From: Pseudomonadota bacterium
Lineage (GTDB): Bacteria; Pseudomonadota; Gammaproteobacteria; Steroidobacterales; Steroidobacteraceae
Reading direction: 5' to 3'
DNA length: 64,000 nucleotides
Assembly: GCA_037200975.1 (NCBI GenBank)
Contig: JBBCGI010000001.1
Span: 992,001 to 1,056,000, forward strand
Shown: positions 7,192-16,379 of the stretch, piece after piece
How the letters are laid out: each line of letters starts with the position of its first letter
How positions within the stretch are numbered: the first letter of the stretch is position 1
Translations under genes and position numbers: made by a program
Notes under the pieces: model-generated
What the model was told of the DNA's origin: nothing
Seen by the model: the letters and a program-made list of their open reading frames with translations, nothing else
Database searches by the model: none

Positions 7192-9759
7192 ATGTCCCCT
7201 TCCATGTCTCGTCTCCGTATATTCGGCGCGGCGCTGGCGCTCGTGCCTTTCCTGTTGATGCCTGGATGCAAAGACGCCGCCAAGGACAAACCGGCTCCCG
7301 CTGCGCAAGCGGAAGATCCCGCTGCTGTACATCCCGAGATCTGGCCTGCTCCGAAGTGGCCGTTCGACAAGGACGCGGCGCTCGAAGAAAAGGTTGCCGC
7401 GCTCCTCAAGAAGATGACGGTCGAAGAGAAGGTAGGCCAGACGGTGCAAGGCGACATCGCCAGCATCACGCCCGCCGATATGAAGAAGTATCACCTGGGC
7501 TCGGTGTTGAACGGCGGCGGATCCGCGCCGGGCAACGACGAGTTCGCACCGCCCGGAAAGTGGCTGGCGCTCGCCGACGAGTTCTACGCCGCCTCCATCG
7601 ACACCAGCGACGGCGGCGTCGGCATCCCGATGATCTGGGGCACCGATGCAATGCACGGCCACAGCAACATCGTCGGAGCGGTGCTGTTCCCGCACAACGT
7701 GGGACTCGGCGCCACGCGTAATCCGAAGTTGTTAGGCGAGATCGCGCGCGTCACGGCCGAGCAGGTGCGCACCACCGGCTTCGAGTGGACGTTCGCGCCC
7801 ACGGTCACCGTGCCGCAGGACGACCGCTGGGGCCGCGCCTACGAAGGTTATTCGGAAGATCCGGGCGTGGTCGCCTCGTTCGCCGGTGTCTTCGTCAAGG
7901 GCCTGCAGGGCGAGCCCGGCAGCGCCGACTTCCTGAACGGCCACCACGTGATCTCGTCGACCAAACACTTCCTCGCCGACGGCGGCACGGAGAACGGCCG
8001 CGACCAGGGCGACGCGAAGATTCCCGAGACCACGCTGCGCGACATCCACAACGCGGGTTACGTGCCAGCCATCGAGGCGGGCGTGCAGACCATCATGATC
8101 TCGTTCTCGAGCTGGAACGGCGTCAAACACACGGGCAACAAAGGCCTGCTCACCGACGTGCTCAAGAAACGCATGAACTTCGACGGCTTCACCGTCGGCG
8201 ACTGGAATGCGCACGGCCAGGTCGAAGGCTGCACCAACGACAACTGCCCGCAGGCGTTGAACGCCGGCCTCGACATGTACATGGCGCCGGACAGCTGGCG
8301 CGGGTTGTACGAAAATCTCGTCAAGCAGGTCAAGGACGGCACCGTGCCGATGGAGCGGCTCGACGACGCCGTGACGCGCATCCTGCGGGTGAAGTTCCGC
8401 GCCGGCCTTTTCGAGGCGGGTCCGCCTTCGAAGCGCGCGCTCGCGGGTAATTTCAAGATGCTGGCCGCGCCCGAACAACGCGCGCTGGCGCGCGATGCCG
8501 TGCGCCAGTCACTCGTGCTGCTCAAGAACAACGGCGGCCTGCTGCCGCTGGCGGCTAACAAACATGTGCTCGTGACCGGCGACGGCGCGGACAACATCTC
8601 CAAGCAAAGCGGCGGCTGGACGATCACCTGGCAAGGCACCGGTCTAACCAATGCGAACTTCCCTGGCGGCACGTCGGTGTGGGGCGGCGTGAAGGCGGCC
8701 ACCAAGGCCGGCGGCGGCAGCGCGGAGCTGTCGACCGATGGCTCGTACAAGAAGAAGCCTGACTATGCGATCGTCGTGTTCGGTGAAAATCCGTACGCGG
8801 AATTCCAGGGCGACCTCAAGGTGCTGACGCTGCCGGGTACGATGACCCAGCATCTCGACATCATGAAGAAGCTGGCGGAAGAAAAGATTCCGGTGGTCGC
8901 CGTCCTGATGTCGGGCCGGCCGCTGTGGCAGAACCGCGAGCTGAATCTCGCGCAAGCCTATGTCGCCGCCTGGCTGCCGGGCAGCGAAGGTGGCGGCATC
9001 ACGGATGTGTTGTTCCGCAAGAAGGATGGCGCGGTGAACTTCGACTTCACCGGCAAGCTGTCGTATTCGTGGCCGCGTGACGCCACGGGCGCGCCGCTCA
9101 ACGTCGGGCAGGACAACTATGACCCGCTGTTCGCGTTCGGCTTCGGGCTCACCTACGCCGCGCCCGCGGAGCTTGCGCCTCTGTCCGAAGACCCGGGCAT
9201 TCCTGCCGAGTTGATGTCGGCCGGCTCGTTCTTCGAGAAGGGACTGCCCGTGCAGCCCTGGTCGCTGCGCGTTTCCAGCGGCTCCGATACGACCCGCATC
9301 AGCAGCGTGCCGGTCGAGAGCGTCGGTGGCCGCGTGAAAGTCACCGCGATCGACGACCAGGTGCAGGAGGGTGGCCGCCGCTTCGTGTTCGCGGGCGACG
9401 GCAAGGCAACCATCCACATCACCAGCGAAGGGTCGGTCGACCTGTCGCGCGAGTCCAATGGCGACGTCATGTTGTTAGTGCGGCTGCGTCGCGACGCGGA
9501 TGCGCCCAAGGACCTGAAGATCGGCATGGCTTGCGGCGCTGGCTGCGGCGCCGCGCTGCCCGTCGCGGCGGAGCTCGAAAGCCTTGCGCCCGGCAAATGG
9601 CATACCGTCGGTGTGCCGCTCAAGTGCTTCGCCAAGGCGGGCGTCGACGTGACCAAGGTCAACGAGGCGCTGGTCATCGAATCCGAAGGCAAACTCGATC
9701 TGTCGTTCTCGCAGGTGAAGCTCGGCACCGTCGCCGACAAGACGCTGGCCTGCAACTGA
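7192..9759 (+). CDS. Glycoside hydrolase family 3 exo-beta-glucosidase, lipoprotein
   Basis: An 855-residue protein starting with a lipoprotein signal (hydrophobic FGAALALVPFLLMPGC, lipobox Cys26), so it is probably anchored in the outer membrane or periplasm. The GH3 N-terminal TIM barrel spans about 60-400 and includes GGGSAPGN, the KHFLADGGTENGRDQG segment and the nucleophile Asp337 in FTVGDWNAHG. The GH3 C-terminal alpha/beta domain (about 430-640) includes SLVLLKNNGGLLPL. A further beta-sandwich of about 180 residues, as in ExoP-type beta-glucanases, closes the protein. An AGGAG lies 6 nt before the ATG. It should release glucose from beta-glucan or cello-oligosaccharides, feeding the divergent transporter/kinase operon. 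Confidence 0.93.
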   Translation: MSPSMSRLRIFGAALALVPFLLMPGCKDAAKDKPAPAAQAEDPAAVHPEIWPAPKWPFDKDAALEEKVAALLKKMTVEEKVGQTVQGDIASITPADMKKYHLGSVLNGGGSAPGNDEFAPPGKWLALADEFYAASIDTSDGGVGIPMIWGTDAMHGHSNIVGAVLFPHNVGLGATRNPKLLGEIARVTAEQVRTTGFEWTFAPTVTVPQDDRWGRAYEGYSEDPGVVASFAGVFVKGLQGEPGSADFLNGHHVISSTKHFLADGGTENGRDQGDAKIPETTLRDIHNAGYVPAIEAGVQTIMISFSSWNGVKHTGNKGLLTDVLKKRMNFDGFTVGDWNAHGQVEGCTNDNCPQALNAGLDMYMAPDSWRGLYENLVKQVKDGTVPMERLDDAVTRILRVKFRAGLFEAGPPSKRALAGNFKMLAAPEQRALARDAVRQSLVLLKNNGGLLPLAANKHVLVTGDGADNISKQSGGWTITWQGTGLTNANFPGGTSVWGGVKAATKAGGGSAELSTDGSYKKKPDYAIVVFGENPYAEFQGDLKVLTLPGTMTQHLDIMKKLAEEKIPVVAVLMSGRPLWQNRELNLAQAYVAAWLPGSEGGGITDVLFRKKDGAVNFDFTGKLSYSWPRDATGAPLNVGQDNYDPLFAFGFGLTYAAPAELAPLSEDPGIPAELMSAGSFFEKGLPVQPWSLRVSSGSDTTRISSVPVESVGGRVKVTAIDDQVQEGGRRFVFAGDGKATIHITSEGSVDLSRESNGDVMLLVRLRRDADAPKDLKIGMACGAGCGAALPVAAELESLAPGKWHTVGVPLKCFAKAGVDVTKVNEALVIESEGKLDLSFSQVKLGTVADKTLACN

Positions 9760-9760
9760 C

Positions 9761-9831
9761 GGGGATACTCCGCATTTGCTGGCAAACGGGGACAACCGCG
9801 TCCCTGTTTGCCGGCAAACAAGGAATGCCCC
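9761..9831. repeat. Imperfect intergenic inverted repeat (REPIN-like)
   Basis: The 73-bp space between the convergent GH3 and zinc-finger genes is almost wholly an inverted repeat. GGCAAACgGGGAC (9781-9793) pairs with GTCCCtGTTTGCC (9800-9812), leaving a 6-nt loop. Outside it are further arms, GGGGAT...TTTGC and GCAAAC...CCCC. GTTTGCCGGCAAAC on the right is itself a perfect 14-bp palindrome. It can act as a bidirectional terminator for both genes, but the nested palindromes resemble REP/REPIN elements more than a simple terminator. Confidence 0.6.
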
Positions 9832-9832
9832 G

Positions 9833-10099
9833 CTAACGCAGCTGACTGTCCTTGCTGCCGCGGCGGTTGTAGCCGGCGTTGTGCACGGCCTCGCGGTCTT
9901 CGGCTTCCTGACACGCCACGCACAGCCGCACGCCCGGGATCGCCTCGCGCCGCGCCGCGGGTATGGCCGCGCCGCAACTCGCGCACGACTCGAGCGAAGG
10001 CCCTGAAGGCAAGCGACTCTTGGCGCGCTTGATCGCATCCTTCACCGTCGCGTCGATCTGATCCTGGACTGCGCCTTCCTTCGCCCAACCGGTTGCCAT
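9833..10099 (-). CDS. ybiI: DksA/TraR-family C4 zinc-finger protein, YbiI-like
   Basis: An 88-residue protein closely resembling E. coli YbiI in length and sequence. It starts MATGWAKEGAVQDQID, carries CASC (Cys39, Cys42) and CVAC (Cys60, Cys63) as a four-cysteine zinc finger around REAIPGVRLC, and ends with the family tail NRRGSKDSQLR. The ATG at 10099 is chosen because only this start matches the family; upstream extension runs antisense through the esterase gene. DksA/TraR relatives bind the RNA polymerase secondary channel, but YbiI itself has no established role and this protein lacks the long coiled coil of DksA. It converges on the GH3 gene. Confidence 0.9.
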   Translation of the reverse strand: MATGWAKEGAVQDQIDATVKDAIKRAKSRLPSGPSLESCASCGAAIPAARREAIPGVRLCVACQEAEDREAVHNAGYNRRGSKDSQLR

Positions 10100-10188
10100 C
10101 GCACACACCTCGCGTCTGCGGACGCCCTCGCCCTTATGGCGCCCAGCGGCGCCGATTACAAGCCGGGGCGCCTGTTGACGGCGACTTC

Positions 10189-10926
10189 CTACCTGATCGC
10201 CGTCTCCGCGATCGGGCGCATCGCGGCATAGCCGGCGGCGGTTGGATGCACCTCGTCCTGGGCGAGTTCCTTCCTGACGTTGCCCTGCGCATCGGTGAGC
10301 GCCGCCGCGTAGTCGGCGTACTTGGCGCCAATCCGTTTTGCGTAACCGCGCATCCATTCGTTCAGCGCGAGCGCGGCGGATTTCGGCTCGACCTCCGGCC
10401 GCCACCAGTACGTCGACGCAGGCGGCACCGAGCCCAGCACGACGCGGATCTTGTGCGCAGCGGCGATCTCGCACATCGCCATGATGTTGTTCTGCGAATC
10501 CCCCGGCGTCATGGGCCCGGTGTTGTGAGCGATGTCGTTCGTGCCCGCCATGATGTGCACGACGCGCGGCTGCAATGCGATGACGTCCGCATACATGCGC
10601 ACCAGCAACTGTGGTGTCGTCTGCGCGCTGATGCCGCGCCCGACATTGCCCTTCGAGAGAAATTCGGGGTCCGTGCGCGCCCAGCCCTCGGTGATCGAAT
10701 CGCCGAGGAACACCGCATGCACTTTCGCACCGCTGGCTAACAACTTTGCATTGTCGTCGCGATAACGGCGGAGCCACGCCCAGTCCGTCAGCAACAGCGG
10801 CGGCTGCAGCGCGGGCGCGGTTTTCGGCTGCTCGCCGCAGCCTTCCGGCACCTGCGCAAGCGCCGGTAATGCGAGTCCGGCGCCCACGGCGCCGGCAATG
10901 ATCGAACGACGGCTGATCGATGACAT
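10189..10926 (-). CDS. Secreted SGNH/GDSL hydrolase (carbohydrate esterase-like)
   Basis: A 245-residue enzyme with an export signal of Tat-like type (SRRSIIAGAVGAGLALPALA, cleavage near residue 24). The SGNH blocks are clear: FLGDSITEGW with Ser77, the Gly/Asn blocks ending in GTND (128-131), and the C-terminal DEVHP with Asp224 and His227. This family deacetylates sugars or glycans or hydrolyses esters in the periplasm. Next to a sugar transporter and a GH3 enzyme, removal of acetyl or other ester groups from plant oligosaccharides is the likely job, though the exact substrate is unknown. It lies 39 bp after the transporter gene and is probably co-transcribed with it. Confidence 0.88.
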   Translation of the reverse strand: MSSISRRSIIAGAVGAGLALPALAQVPEGCGEQPKTAPALQPPLLLTDWAWLRRYRDDNAKLLASGAKVHAVFLGDSITEGWARTDPEFLSKGNVGRGISAQTTPQLLVRMYADVIALQPRVVHIMAGTNDIAHNTGPMTPGDSQNNIMAMCEIAAAHKIRVVLGSVPPASTYWWRPEVEPKSAALALNEWMRGYAKRIGAKYADYAAALTDAQGNVRKELAQDEVHPTAAGYAAMRPIAETAIR

Positions 10927-10965
10927 GGTTCCTCCCTCGAATACGAATATGGCGATTGGCCGCGG

Positions 10966-12312
10966 CTACCGCAAGCCGCCGGAACCCCGCGCCAGCGCCT
11001 TGTCCATCGACTCGAGCTCCACGCCGCGCGTTTCCGGAAAGATCGCCAGCACCACGAAGAACTGCAGCACCATGCAGGCCGCGAAGAACGCGAATGGCAG
11101 CGCCTGCGTGTAGATCGCGATCATCGGGAACAGCTGGCCGATGATGGCGTTCATGCCCCAGTGCGTCGCGCTGCCGAGTGCCTGGCCGCGCGAGCGCACA
11201 GCGGTCGGGAAGATTTCCGCGAGATAGACCCAGATCACCGCGCCCTGCGAGAACGCGAAGAAGCTGATGAAGACGATGAGCATCGCCAGCAGCAATCCCT
11301 TGCCCTGCCCCGTGCCCATGATCACCGCGACACCGGCGAGCGCGCAGGCCGTGCCGATTGCGCCTATCAACAGCAGCTTCTTGCGCCCGATGCGATCGAT
11401 GAAGCGCAGCGCGATCATCGTCGCGATGAGATTCGCCGCGCCGATCGCCACCGCCTGCAGCGCATTCGACCAGCCGGTGAATCCGGCGGCGGCGAAGATG
11501 TCGTTGAGGTAGTACAGGATCGCGTTGATGCCCGACAGCTGGTTGAACATCGCCAGCAGGATCGCGAGCACGATCGGCTTGCGGTAGGCGGCGACGAACA
11601 ATTTCTCGGCGGAATTTTCACGCGCCAGCCGCGCCGCGCGGTCGAACTCCGCCAGCATCGCATCGGGATCGGCGACGCCGACGATGGCAAGGTTCGTCTT
11701 CGCTTCTGCCGTCCGGCCGCGCAGCGCCAGCCAGCGCGGACTCTGCGGGATCGTGTACATCAAGACCGCGAACAGAATCGCCGGCACCGCCGCGATGCCC
11801 AGTTTGAGGCGCCACAGATCGGCGCCGCCCGACATCTCCTGCACGGCGAAATTGCTGACGTACGCAACCAGGATGCCGAATACGATGTTGAACTGGAACA
11901 GGCCGGTCAACGCGCCGCGCCGCTCGGCGGGCGCGATCTCCGAGATGTAGACCGGCGCGAGCACCGACGACGCGCCGATGGCGAGCCCGCCGACGAAGCG
12001 GAACACGTAGAACGATTCGAGGTTCCAGCAGAACGCGCAACCGAGCGCCGATACCACGTACATGAAGCCTACGGCCTTGAGCGTATCGCGCGAGCCGAAG
12101 GCGTCGCCGGGCCAGCCCGCCACCAGCGCGCCGATGAACGTGCCTAACAAACCGCTCGCCACCGCGAAGCCGTCCCAGAAACTGCCGGGCACGAGGTGAA
12201 AGACGCTGCGCACCGATTCGGTGACGCCCGAGATGACCACCGTGTCGAAACCGAACAACAACCCCGCGAGACTCGCGGTCACGATGACGCCGAGATTCCT
12301 GGATCCAGCCAT
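10966..12312 (-). CDS. Sugar porter family MFS transporter (XylE/GalP-like)
   Basis: A 448-residue, 12-helix permease of the SP family. Visible marks are LLFGFDTVVISG in helix 1, GxxxSRDTLK after helix 2, ISEIAPAERRGALTG after helix 4, the central loop with PQSPRWLALRGR, RIGRKKLLLIG, and the end motif PETRGVELE. The start ATG at 12312 is preferred because GGGGGAA lies at proper spacing before it, while the ATG at 12342 has a pyrimidine-rich leader with no ribosome binding site. It should import a pentose or hexose by proton symport. It leads a likely operon with the SGNH esterase. Confidence 0.9.
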   Translation of the reverse strand: MAGSRNLGVIVTASLAGLLFGFDTVVISGVTESVRSVFHLVPGSFWDGFAVASGLLGTFIGALVAGWPGDAFGSRDTLKAVGFMYVVSALGCAFCWNLESFYVFRFVGGLAIGASSVLAPVYISEIAPAERRGALTGLFQFNIVFGILVAYVSNFAVQEMSGGADLWRLKLGIAAVPAILFAVLMYTIPQSPRWLALRGRTAEAKTNLAIVGVADPDAMLAEFDRAARLARENSAEKLFVAAYRKPIVLAILLAMFNQLSGINAILYYLNDIFAAAGFTGWSNALQAVAIGAANLIATMIALRFIDRIGRKKLLLIGAIGTACALAGVAVIMGTGQGKGLLLAMLIVFISFFAFSQGAVIWVYLAEIFPTAVRSRGQALGSATHWGMNAIIGQLFPMIAIYTQALPFAFFAACMVLQFFVVLAIFPETRGVELESMDKALARGSGGLR

Positions 12313-12397
12313 TGCGATTCCCCCGCGCGCCGGTTCGCCCATATAAGAAGAGAGGGCGTTATTAATGAAAGACGCTTTAGGAATAGTACGGCATCGG

Positions 12398-12712
12398 TCA
12401 GGGAGTGGATACAGACCGTCCCACGCACGCTCGCTGCATCAGCAGATCCCATTGGGATGTCGCGCGAAACCAATGCCCTTCGACGTTGCGAAACACGTGC
12501 CGCACTCGGCGGCGCCAGGTAGATAGACGTAAACGCAGCACATGGCACGGCTCGAAAGCCGTTCCGGTATTGCCGCAGAAGATCGTGATCCGTACCCCCG
12601 CCAGCCCCGCGGGCGGCGCGGCCCGGATCTCGATACGGGCGATGGCGGTTTTCGCCCAGGTGGGCACGGGCAGCAACGCGGCCATGACAGCTATCACCCG
12701 GGCGGGTTTCAC
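12398..12712 (-). CDS. Small exported protein of unknown function
   Basis: A 104-residue ORF beginning at a GTG with a perfect GGAGG ribosome binding site 6 nt upstream. The first 20 residues are a textbook signal peptide (MKPARVIAVMAALLPVPTWA, cleavage after AxA-type WA), followed by TAIARIEIRAAPPAGLAGVR and a segment with two cysteines (ITIFCGNTGTAFEPCHVL) and a basic, tryptophan-containing tail. I recognise no family. It lies between the transporter start and formate-THF ligase and seems monocistronic. Overlapping frames on both strands lack comparable start signals. Confidence 0.55.
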   Translation of the reverse strand: MKPARVIAVMAALLPVPTWAKTAIARIEIRAAPPAGLAGVRITIFCGNTGTAFEPCHVLRLRLSTWRRRVRHVFRNVEGHWFRATSQWDLLMQRACVGRSVSTP

Positions 12713-12853
12713 TTTGCACCTCCGCGGACGCGAACGCGAACGCTGCGAATTTAAGCCGCATTCAACCCACAGGGAATGCGGTCATTCCGGGATCCAAAGC
12801 GCATTGCGCTGTGCGGCGGTCAACGCCGGCCGCGCCCGTTAATATGCGTCCCC

Positions 12854-14536
12854 ATGACCCAAAAGCTCAGCAACATCGACATCGCCCAGGCCGCCAAGAT
12901 GCGGCGTATCTCCGACGTGGCCCGCGAACGGCTCGGCATTCCCGAAGACTCCCTCGAAGCCTTCGGCAAGTACAAAGCCAAGCTGTCGCTGGATTTCATC
13001 TCGAAGCTCGAGGGCAGGCCCAGCGGCAAGCTCGTCCTGGTCACCGCCATCTCGCCGACCCCGGCGGGCGAAGGCAAAACCACCACCACGGTCGGGCTCG
13101 GCGACGCGCTCAACCTGATCGGCAAGAAGGCGCTGATCTGCCTGCGCGAGCCGGCGCTCGGGCCGGTGTTCGGGATGAAGGGCGGCGCGGCCGGCGGCGG
13201 TTACGCGCAGGTCGTGCCGATGGAAGACATCAACCTGCACTTCACCGGCGATTTCTCCGCGATCGCGCTGGCCAACAACCTGCTGGCGGCGCTGATCGAC
13301 AACCATATCCATCACGGCAACGAAGTCGGCTTCGACGTGCGCCGCATCACCTGGCGGCGCGTGCTCGACGTGAACGATCGCAGCCTGCGCGAGATCACCA
13401 TCGCGCTGGGTGGCCCGGCGAACGGGTTCCCGCGCCAGGATGGCTTCGACATCGTGGTCGCGTCCGAAGTCATGGCGATTTTCTGCCTCGCGACCAGCCT
13501 GGCAGATCTCAAGGAGCGCCTCGGCAAGATCGTGATCGGATACACACGCGAGCAGAAGGCGATCCTCGCGCGCGACATCAACGCGCATGGCGCGATGACC
13601 GCGCTGCTGCGCGATGCGCTGGCGCCGAATCTCGTGCAGACGCTCGAGAACAATCCCGCCTTCATCCATGGCGGGCCGTTCGCCAACATCGCGCATGGCT
13701 GCAACTCGGTGATGGCCACCAGCACGGCGCTCAAGCTCGCCGACTACGTCGTGACCGAGGCGGGGTTCGGCGCGGACCTGGGCGCCGAGAAGTTTGTCGA
13801 CATCAAGTGCCGCAAGGCGAACCTGACGCCCTCGGCCGCGGTCATCGTCGCGACCATCCGCGCGCTCAAGTATCACGGCGGCGTCGACGTGAAGGACGTC
13901 GGCAAGGAAAACCTGGTGGCGCTCGAACAGGGCATCGTCAATCTCGAGCGGCACATCCACAATGTGCGCAACGGCTACGGGCTCAACAGCGTCGTGGCGA
14001 TCAATCACCGCAGCGAAGACACGGATGCCGAGATCCAGCTGTTGCAGCAGCGGCTCGCGCATCTCGACGTGAAGATCATCGTCGCGAAACACTTCGCCGA
14101 GGGTGGCAAGGGCGCGGTGGAGCTGGCGAAAGAAGTCGTGCGCCTGTGCGACCTGCCTAACAACTTCCGCTACGTGTACGAATCCGAACAGCCGCTGTGG
14201 GACAAGATGAAGAGCATCGCCACGCAGGTGTACGGCGCGCTCGACATCGTCGCGGACAGCAAGATCCGCGGCCAGATCAAGGCGCTGCAGGACGGCGGCT
14301 ACGGCCACTACCCGGTGTGCGTGGCGAAGACGCAGTATTCGTTCTCCACCGACCCCAAGCTGCGTGGCGCACCTTCGGGACACGTGGTGAACATCCGCGA
14401 GGTGCGGCTCGCGGCCGGCGCAGAATTCGTCGTGATGATCTGCGGCGACATCATGACGATGCCCGGCCTGCCGAAAGTGCCGGCCGCCAACACGATCGAC
14501 GTGGACGCCAGCGGAAAAATCGTCGGCCTGTTTTAA
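12854..14536 (+). CDS. fhs: Formate--tetrahydrofolate ligase
   Basis: A 560-residue enzyme matching the family length. It makes 10-formyl-THF from formate, THF and ATP in the cytoplasm. The P-loop-like [10 protein letters not shown] motif lies near residues 67-76, followed by [39 protein letters not shown], and [11 protein letters not shown]...KCR. The ATG at 12854 gives the usual [14 protein letters not shown] start; the in-frame ATG at 12776 would add a basic leader with no counterpart. The TAA overlaps the left arm of an inverted repeat. It links to the formyltransferase/aldehyde dehydrogenase pair at 47.3-49.7 kb through the same cofactor. Confidence 0.96.
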   Translation: MTQKLSNIDIAQAAKMRRISDVARERLGIPEDSLEAFGKYKAKLSLDFISKLEGRPSGKLVLVTAISPTPAGEGKTTTTVGLGDALNLIGKKALICLREPALGPVFGMKGGAAGGGYAQVVPMEDINLHFTGDFSAIALANNLLAALIDNHIHHGNEVGFDVRRITWRRVLDVNDRSLREITIALGGPANGFPRQDGFDIVVASEVMAIFCLATSLADLKERLGKIVIGYTREQKAILARDINAHGAMTALLRDALAPNLVQTLENNPAFIHGGPFANIAHGCNSVMATSTALKLADYVVTEAGFGADLGAEKFVDIKCRKANLTPSAAVIVATIRALKYHGGVDVKDVGKENLVALEQGIVNLERHIHNVRNGYGLNSVVAINHRSEDTDAEIQLLQQRLAHLDVKIIVAKHFAEGGKGAVELAKEVVRLCDLPNNFRYVYESEQPLWDKMKSIATQVYGALDIVADSKIRGQIKALQDGGYGHYPVCVAKTQYSFSTDPKLRGAPSGHVVNIREVRLAAGAEFVVMICGDIMTMPGLPKVPAANTIDVDASGKIVGLF

Positions 14537-14616
14537 AGGGGACAGATCTATTTATTGACGATTTCCGGTACTGGCGACAGTCTTCGCTATCGCCATTAAA
14601 TAGATCTGTCCCCTTT
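14535..14616. repeat. Long perfect inverted repeat (REPIN-like) between fhs and sigma gene
   Basis: Two perfect 20-bp arms (14535-14554 and 14597-14616, left arm AAAGGGGACAGATCTATTTA) flank a 42-bp centre that itself has TGGCGA/TCGCCA arms. The left arm begins inside the fhs stop codon. The right arm ends 5 bp before the start codon of the sigma factor gene and so occupies its ribosome-binding region. Compact nested palindromes of this kind are typical of REP/REPIN elements mobilised by RAYT transposases, but no transposase is present here. Confidence 0.7.
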
Positions 14617-14621
14617 TCAGC

Positions 14622-15878
14622 ATGCCATCCGCTGACATCGCGCGCGTGCGCGCGGAAATCGATGCGCTGTATCGTCGCGAATCGCGCCGCATCTTCGCGA
14701 CGCTGATCCGGCTGCTCGGCGATTTCGAACGCGCCGAGGAAGCGCTGAGCGATGCATTCCGCGCCGCCATGGAAAAGTGGCCCGCCGACGGACTGCCACA
14801 GAATCCCGTCTCCTGGCTGATTTCGGCCGGGCGTTTCAAATCCATCGACAGGCAAAGGCGCGAGAAGCGCTTCGATCATCTCGAAGACCGGCCCGACGTT
14901 GCCGAAACCCTGACCGACAACGCCCCAGCCTTCGACGAGCGCGAAGGACTGCTCGAAGACGACCGGCTGCGCCTCGTCTTCACCTGCTGCCATCCGGCGA
15001 TCGCGCCCGATGCACAGGTCGCGCTTACCCTGCGCGAAGTCTGCGGCCTCGCCACCGAAGAAATCGCCGCCGCGTTCCTGACGCCCGCCCCGACCATCGC
15101 GCAACGCATCGTGCGGGCGAAAGGCAAGATCCGCGACGCGAACATTCCCTACCAGGTGCCGTCGCGCGACGAACTACCCGCGCGTCTCGACAGCGTGCTG
15201 CGCGTGGTGTACCTGGTGTTCAACGAGGGTTACTCGGCCAGTTCCGGCGATTCCGCCACGCGTCCGGACCTGTCCGGCGAGGCGATCCGTCTTGGCCGGC
15301 TGCTGCGCGAGCTCATCCCCGAGCCCGAAGTGCAGGGATTGCTGGCGCTGATGCTGCTGCACGAATCCCGCCGCGAAGCGCGCGCCACCCCCGACGGCGA
15401 TCTCATCCTGCTGGACGAACAGGATCGCTCGCGCTGGAATCGTGAGCTCATCGAAGAAGGCGCGGCACTGACACGCGCGGCGTTCTCCGCGCAGCGCGTG
15501 GGGACCTACTCGCTGCAGGCCGCGATCGCCGCCGTGCATGCCGAATCGCCGAGCGCTGCAGAGACGGACTGGAGCGAGATCATCGGCCTGTACGACCTGC
15601 TGCTGCGAATCCAGCCCTCGCCCATCATCGCGTTGAATCGCACGGTCGCCGTCGCGCAGTTGCGGGGGCCGCAGCTCGGGCTCGAACATCTCGACGAACT
15701 GCTGGCTGACGGTGCACTCGACGAGTACCAGCTGGCGCACGCCGCGCGCGCCGACTTCTGCCGGCGACTCGGACGCAACGACGAGGCGCGCGCCGCGTAC
15801 ACGCGCGCCATTGAGCTGACCGCGCAGGGCCCGGCACGGCGGTTCCTCGAAAGACGCCGCGCCGCGTTACAGGCCTGA
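14622..15878 (+). CDS. ECF RNA polymerase sigma factor, ECF42-like (DUF6596)
   Basis: A 418-residue protein, much longer than ordinary ECF factors because of a C-terminal TPR-like extension. Sigma region 2 lies near residues 8-85 (YRRESRRIFATLIRLLGDFERAEE, abbreviated here to its core ATLIRLLGDFERAEEAL) with PQNPVSWLISAGR, and region 4 near 125-175 (VALTLREVCGLATEEIAAAF). The conserved LRVVYLVFNEGYSAS of DUF6596 follows. The C-terminal half ends in alpha-helical repeats. This architecture plus a downstream YciI/DGPF gene defines the ECF42 group. The repeat element sits directly before the ATG and no Shine-Dalgarno is visible. Confidence 0.92.
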   Translation: MPSADIARVRAEIDALYRRESRRIFATLIRLLGDFERAEEALSDAFRAAMEKWPADGLPQNPVSWLISAGRFKSIDRQRREKRFDHLEDRPDVAETLTDNAPAFDEREGLLEDDRLRLVFTCCHPAIAPDAQVALTLREVCGLATEEIAAAFLTPAPTIAQRIVRAKGKIRDANIPYQVPSRDELPARLDSVLRVVYLVFNEGYSASSGDSATRPDLSGEAIRLGRLLRELIPEPEVQGLLALMLLHESRREARATPDGDLILLDEQDRSRWNRELIEEGAALTRAAFSAQRVGTYSLQAAIAAVHAESPSAAETDWSEIIGLYDLLLRIQPSPIIALNRTVAVAQLRGPQLGLEHLDELLADGALDEYQLAHAARADFCRRLGRNDEARAAYTRAIELTAQGPARRFLERRRAALQA

Positions 15879-15976
15879 CCGCGCAGAATCAAGCACTTGA
15901 ACGCTCCAGCAACACTCCCGCGCGACACTGTCGAAATCAACCCTCGCTGTTCGGCTATCCCTCAAGGAGCCCCGTC

Positions 15977-16342
15977 ATGAAGTACCTGTGCCTCGTCTAC
16001 CTCTCTCCCGAGCATTGGAACTCCGCGTCGGACGATGCCTGCATCGCCTGCGGGGACCAGCTGCGGCGCAGCGGCAAGTTGCTCGGCGGCTCGCCGCTGC
16101 ATCCGGTGAACACGGCGACCACGGTGCGCGTGCGCCACGGACAGGTGTCCGTCACCGACGGACCGTTCGCCGAAACCAAGGAGCAGCTCGCCGGCTTCTA
16201 CATGGTCGAGGCGCGCGATCTCAACGAAGCGATCCAGATCGCCTCCAAGATTCCGCCGGCGCAGTTCGGCAGCATCGAGGTGCGGCCCACGCGCGAGCTG
16301 GTGCCGGGCGTCACCCAGGCTGCCGCGGCCGCCGCGCCCTGA
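15977..16342 (+). CDS. YciI-family (DGPF) protein
   Basis: A 121-residue protein of the YCII-related/DGPF family, with the MKYLCLVYLSPEHW start, the VTDGPFAETKEQLAGF motif carrying the diagnostic D-G-P-F, and AIQIASKIP. An AAGGAG sits ahead of the ATG. DGPF proteins are the hallmark neighbours of ECF42 sigma factors and are thought to take part in their signalling, though biochemical activity is not established. It lies 98 bp after the sigma gene and 37 bp before a VOC protein; the three genes probably form one unit. Confidence 0.92.
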   Translation: MKYLCLVYLSPEHWNSASDDACIACGDQLRRSGKLLGGSPLHPVNTATTVRVRHGQVSVTDGPFAETKEQLAGFYMVEARDLNEAIQIASKIPPAQFGSIEVRPTRELVPGVTQAAAAAAP

Positions 16343-16379
16343 CCGCGCCCGGCCACTAACTACTTCCCGGGGATACCTC

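Noticed and set aside
5160-7721. 853-residue plus-strand open frame
   Set aside because: It is antisense to the flavoprotein and ROK kinase genes; composition is Arg/Ala/Gly-rich with no domain, as expected from a stop-poor complementary frame in GC-rich DNA.
12279-12761. 160-residue minus-strand frame overlapping the small exported gene
   Set aside because: It lacks a ribosome binding site and a signal or domain; the GTG-started frame at 12712 is clearly better.
12839-14383. 514-residue minus-strand open frame over fhs
   Set aside because: Antisense shadow of formate-THF ligase, with no recognisable domain or start signal.
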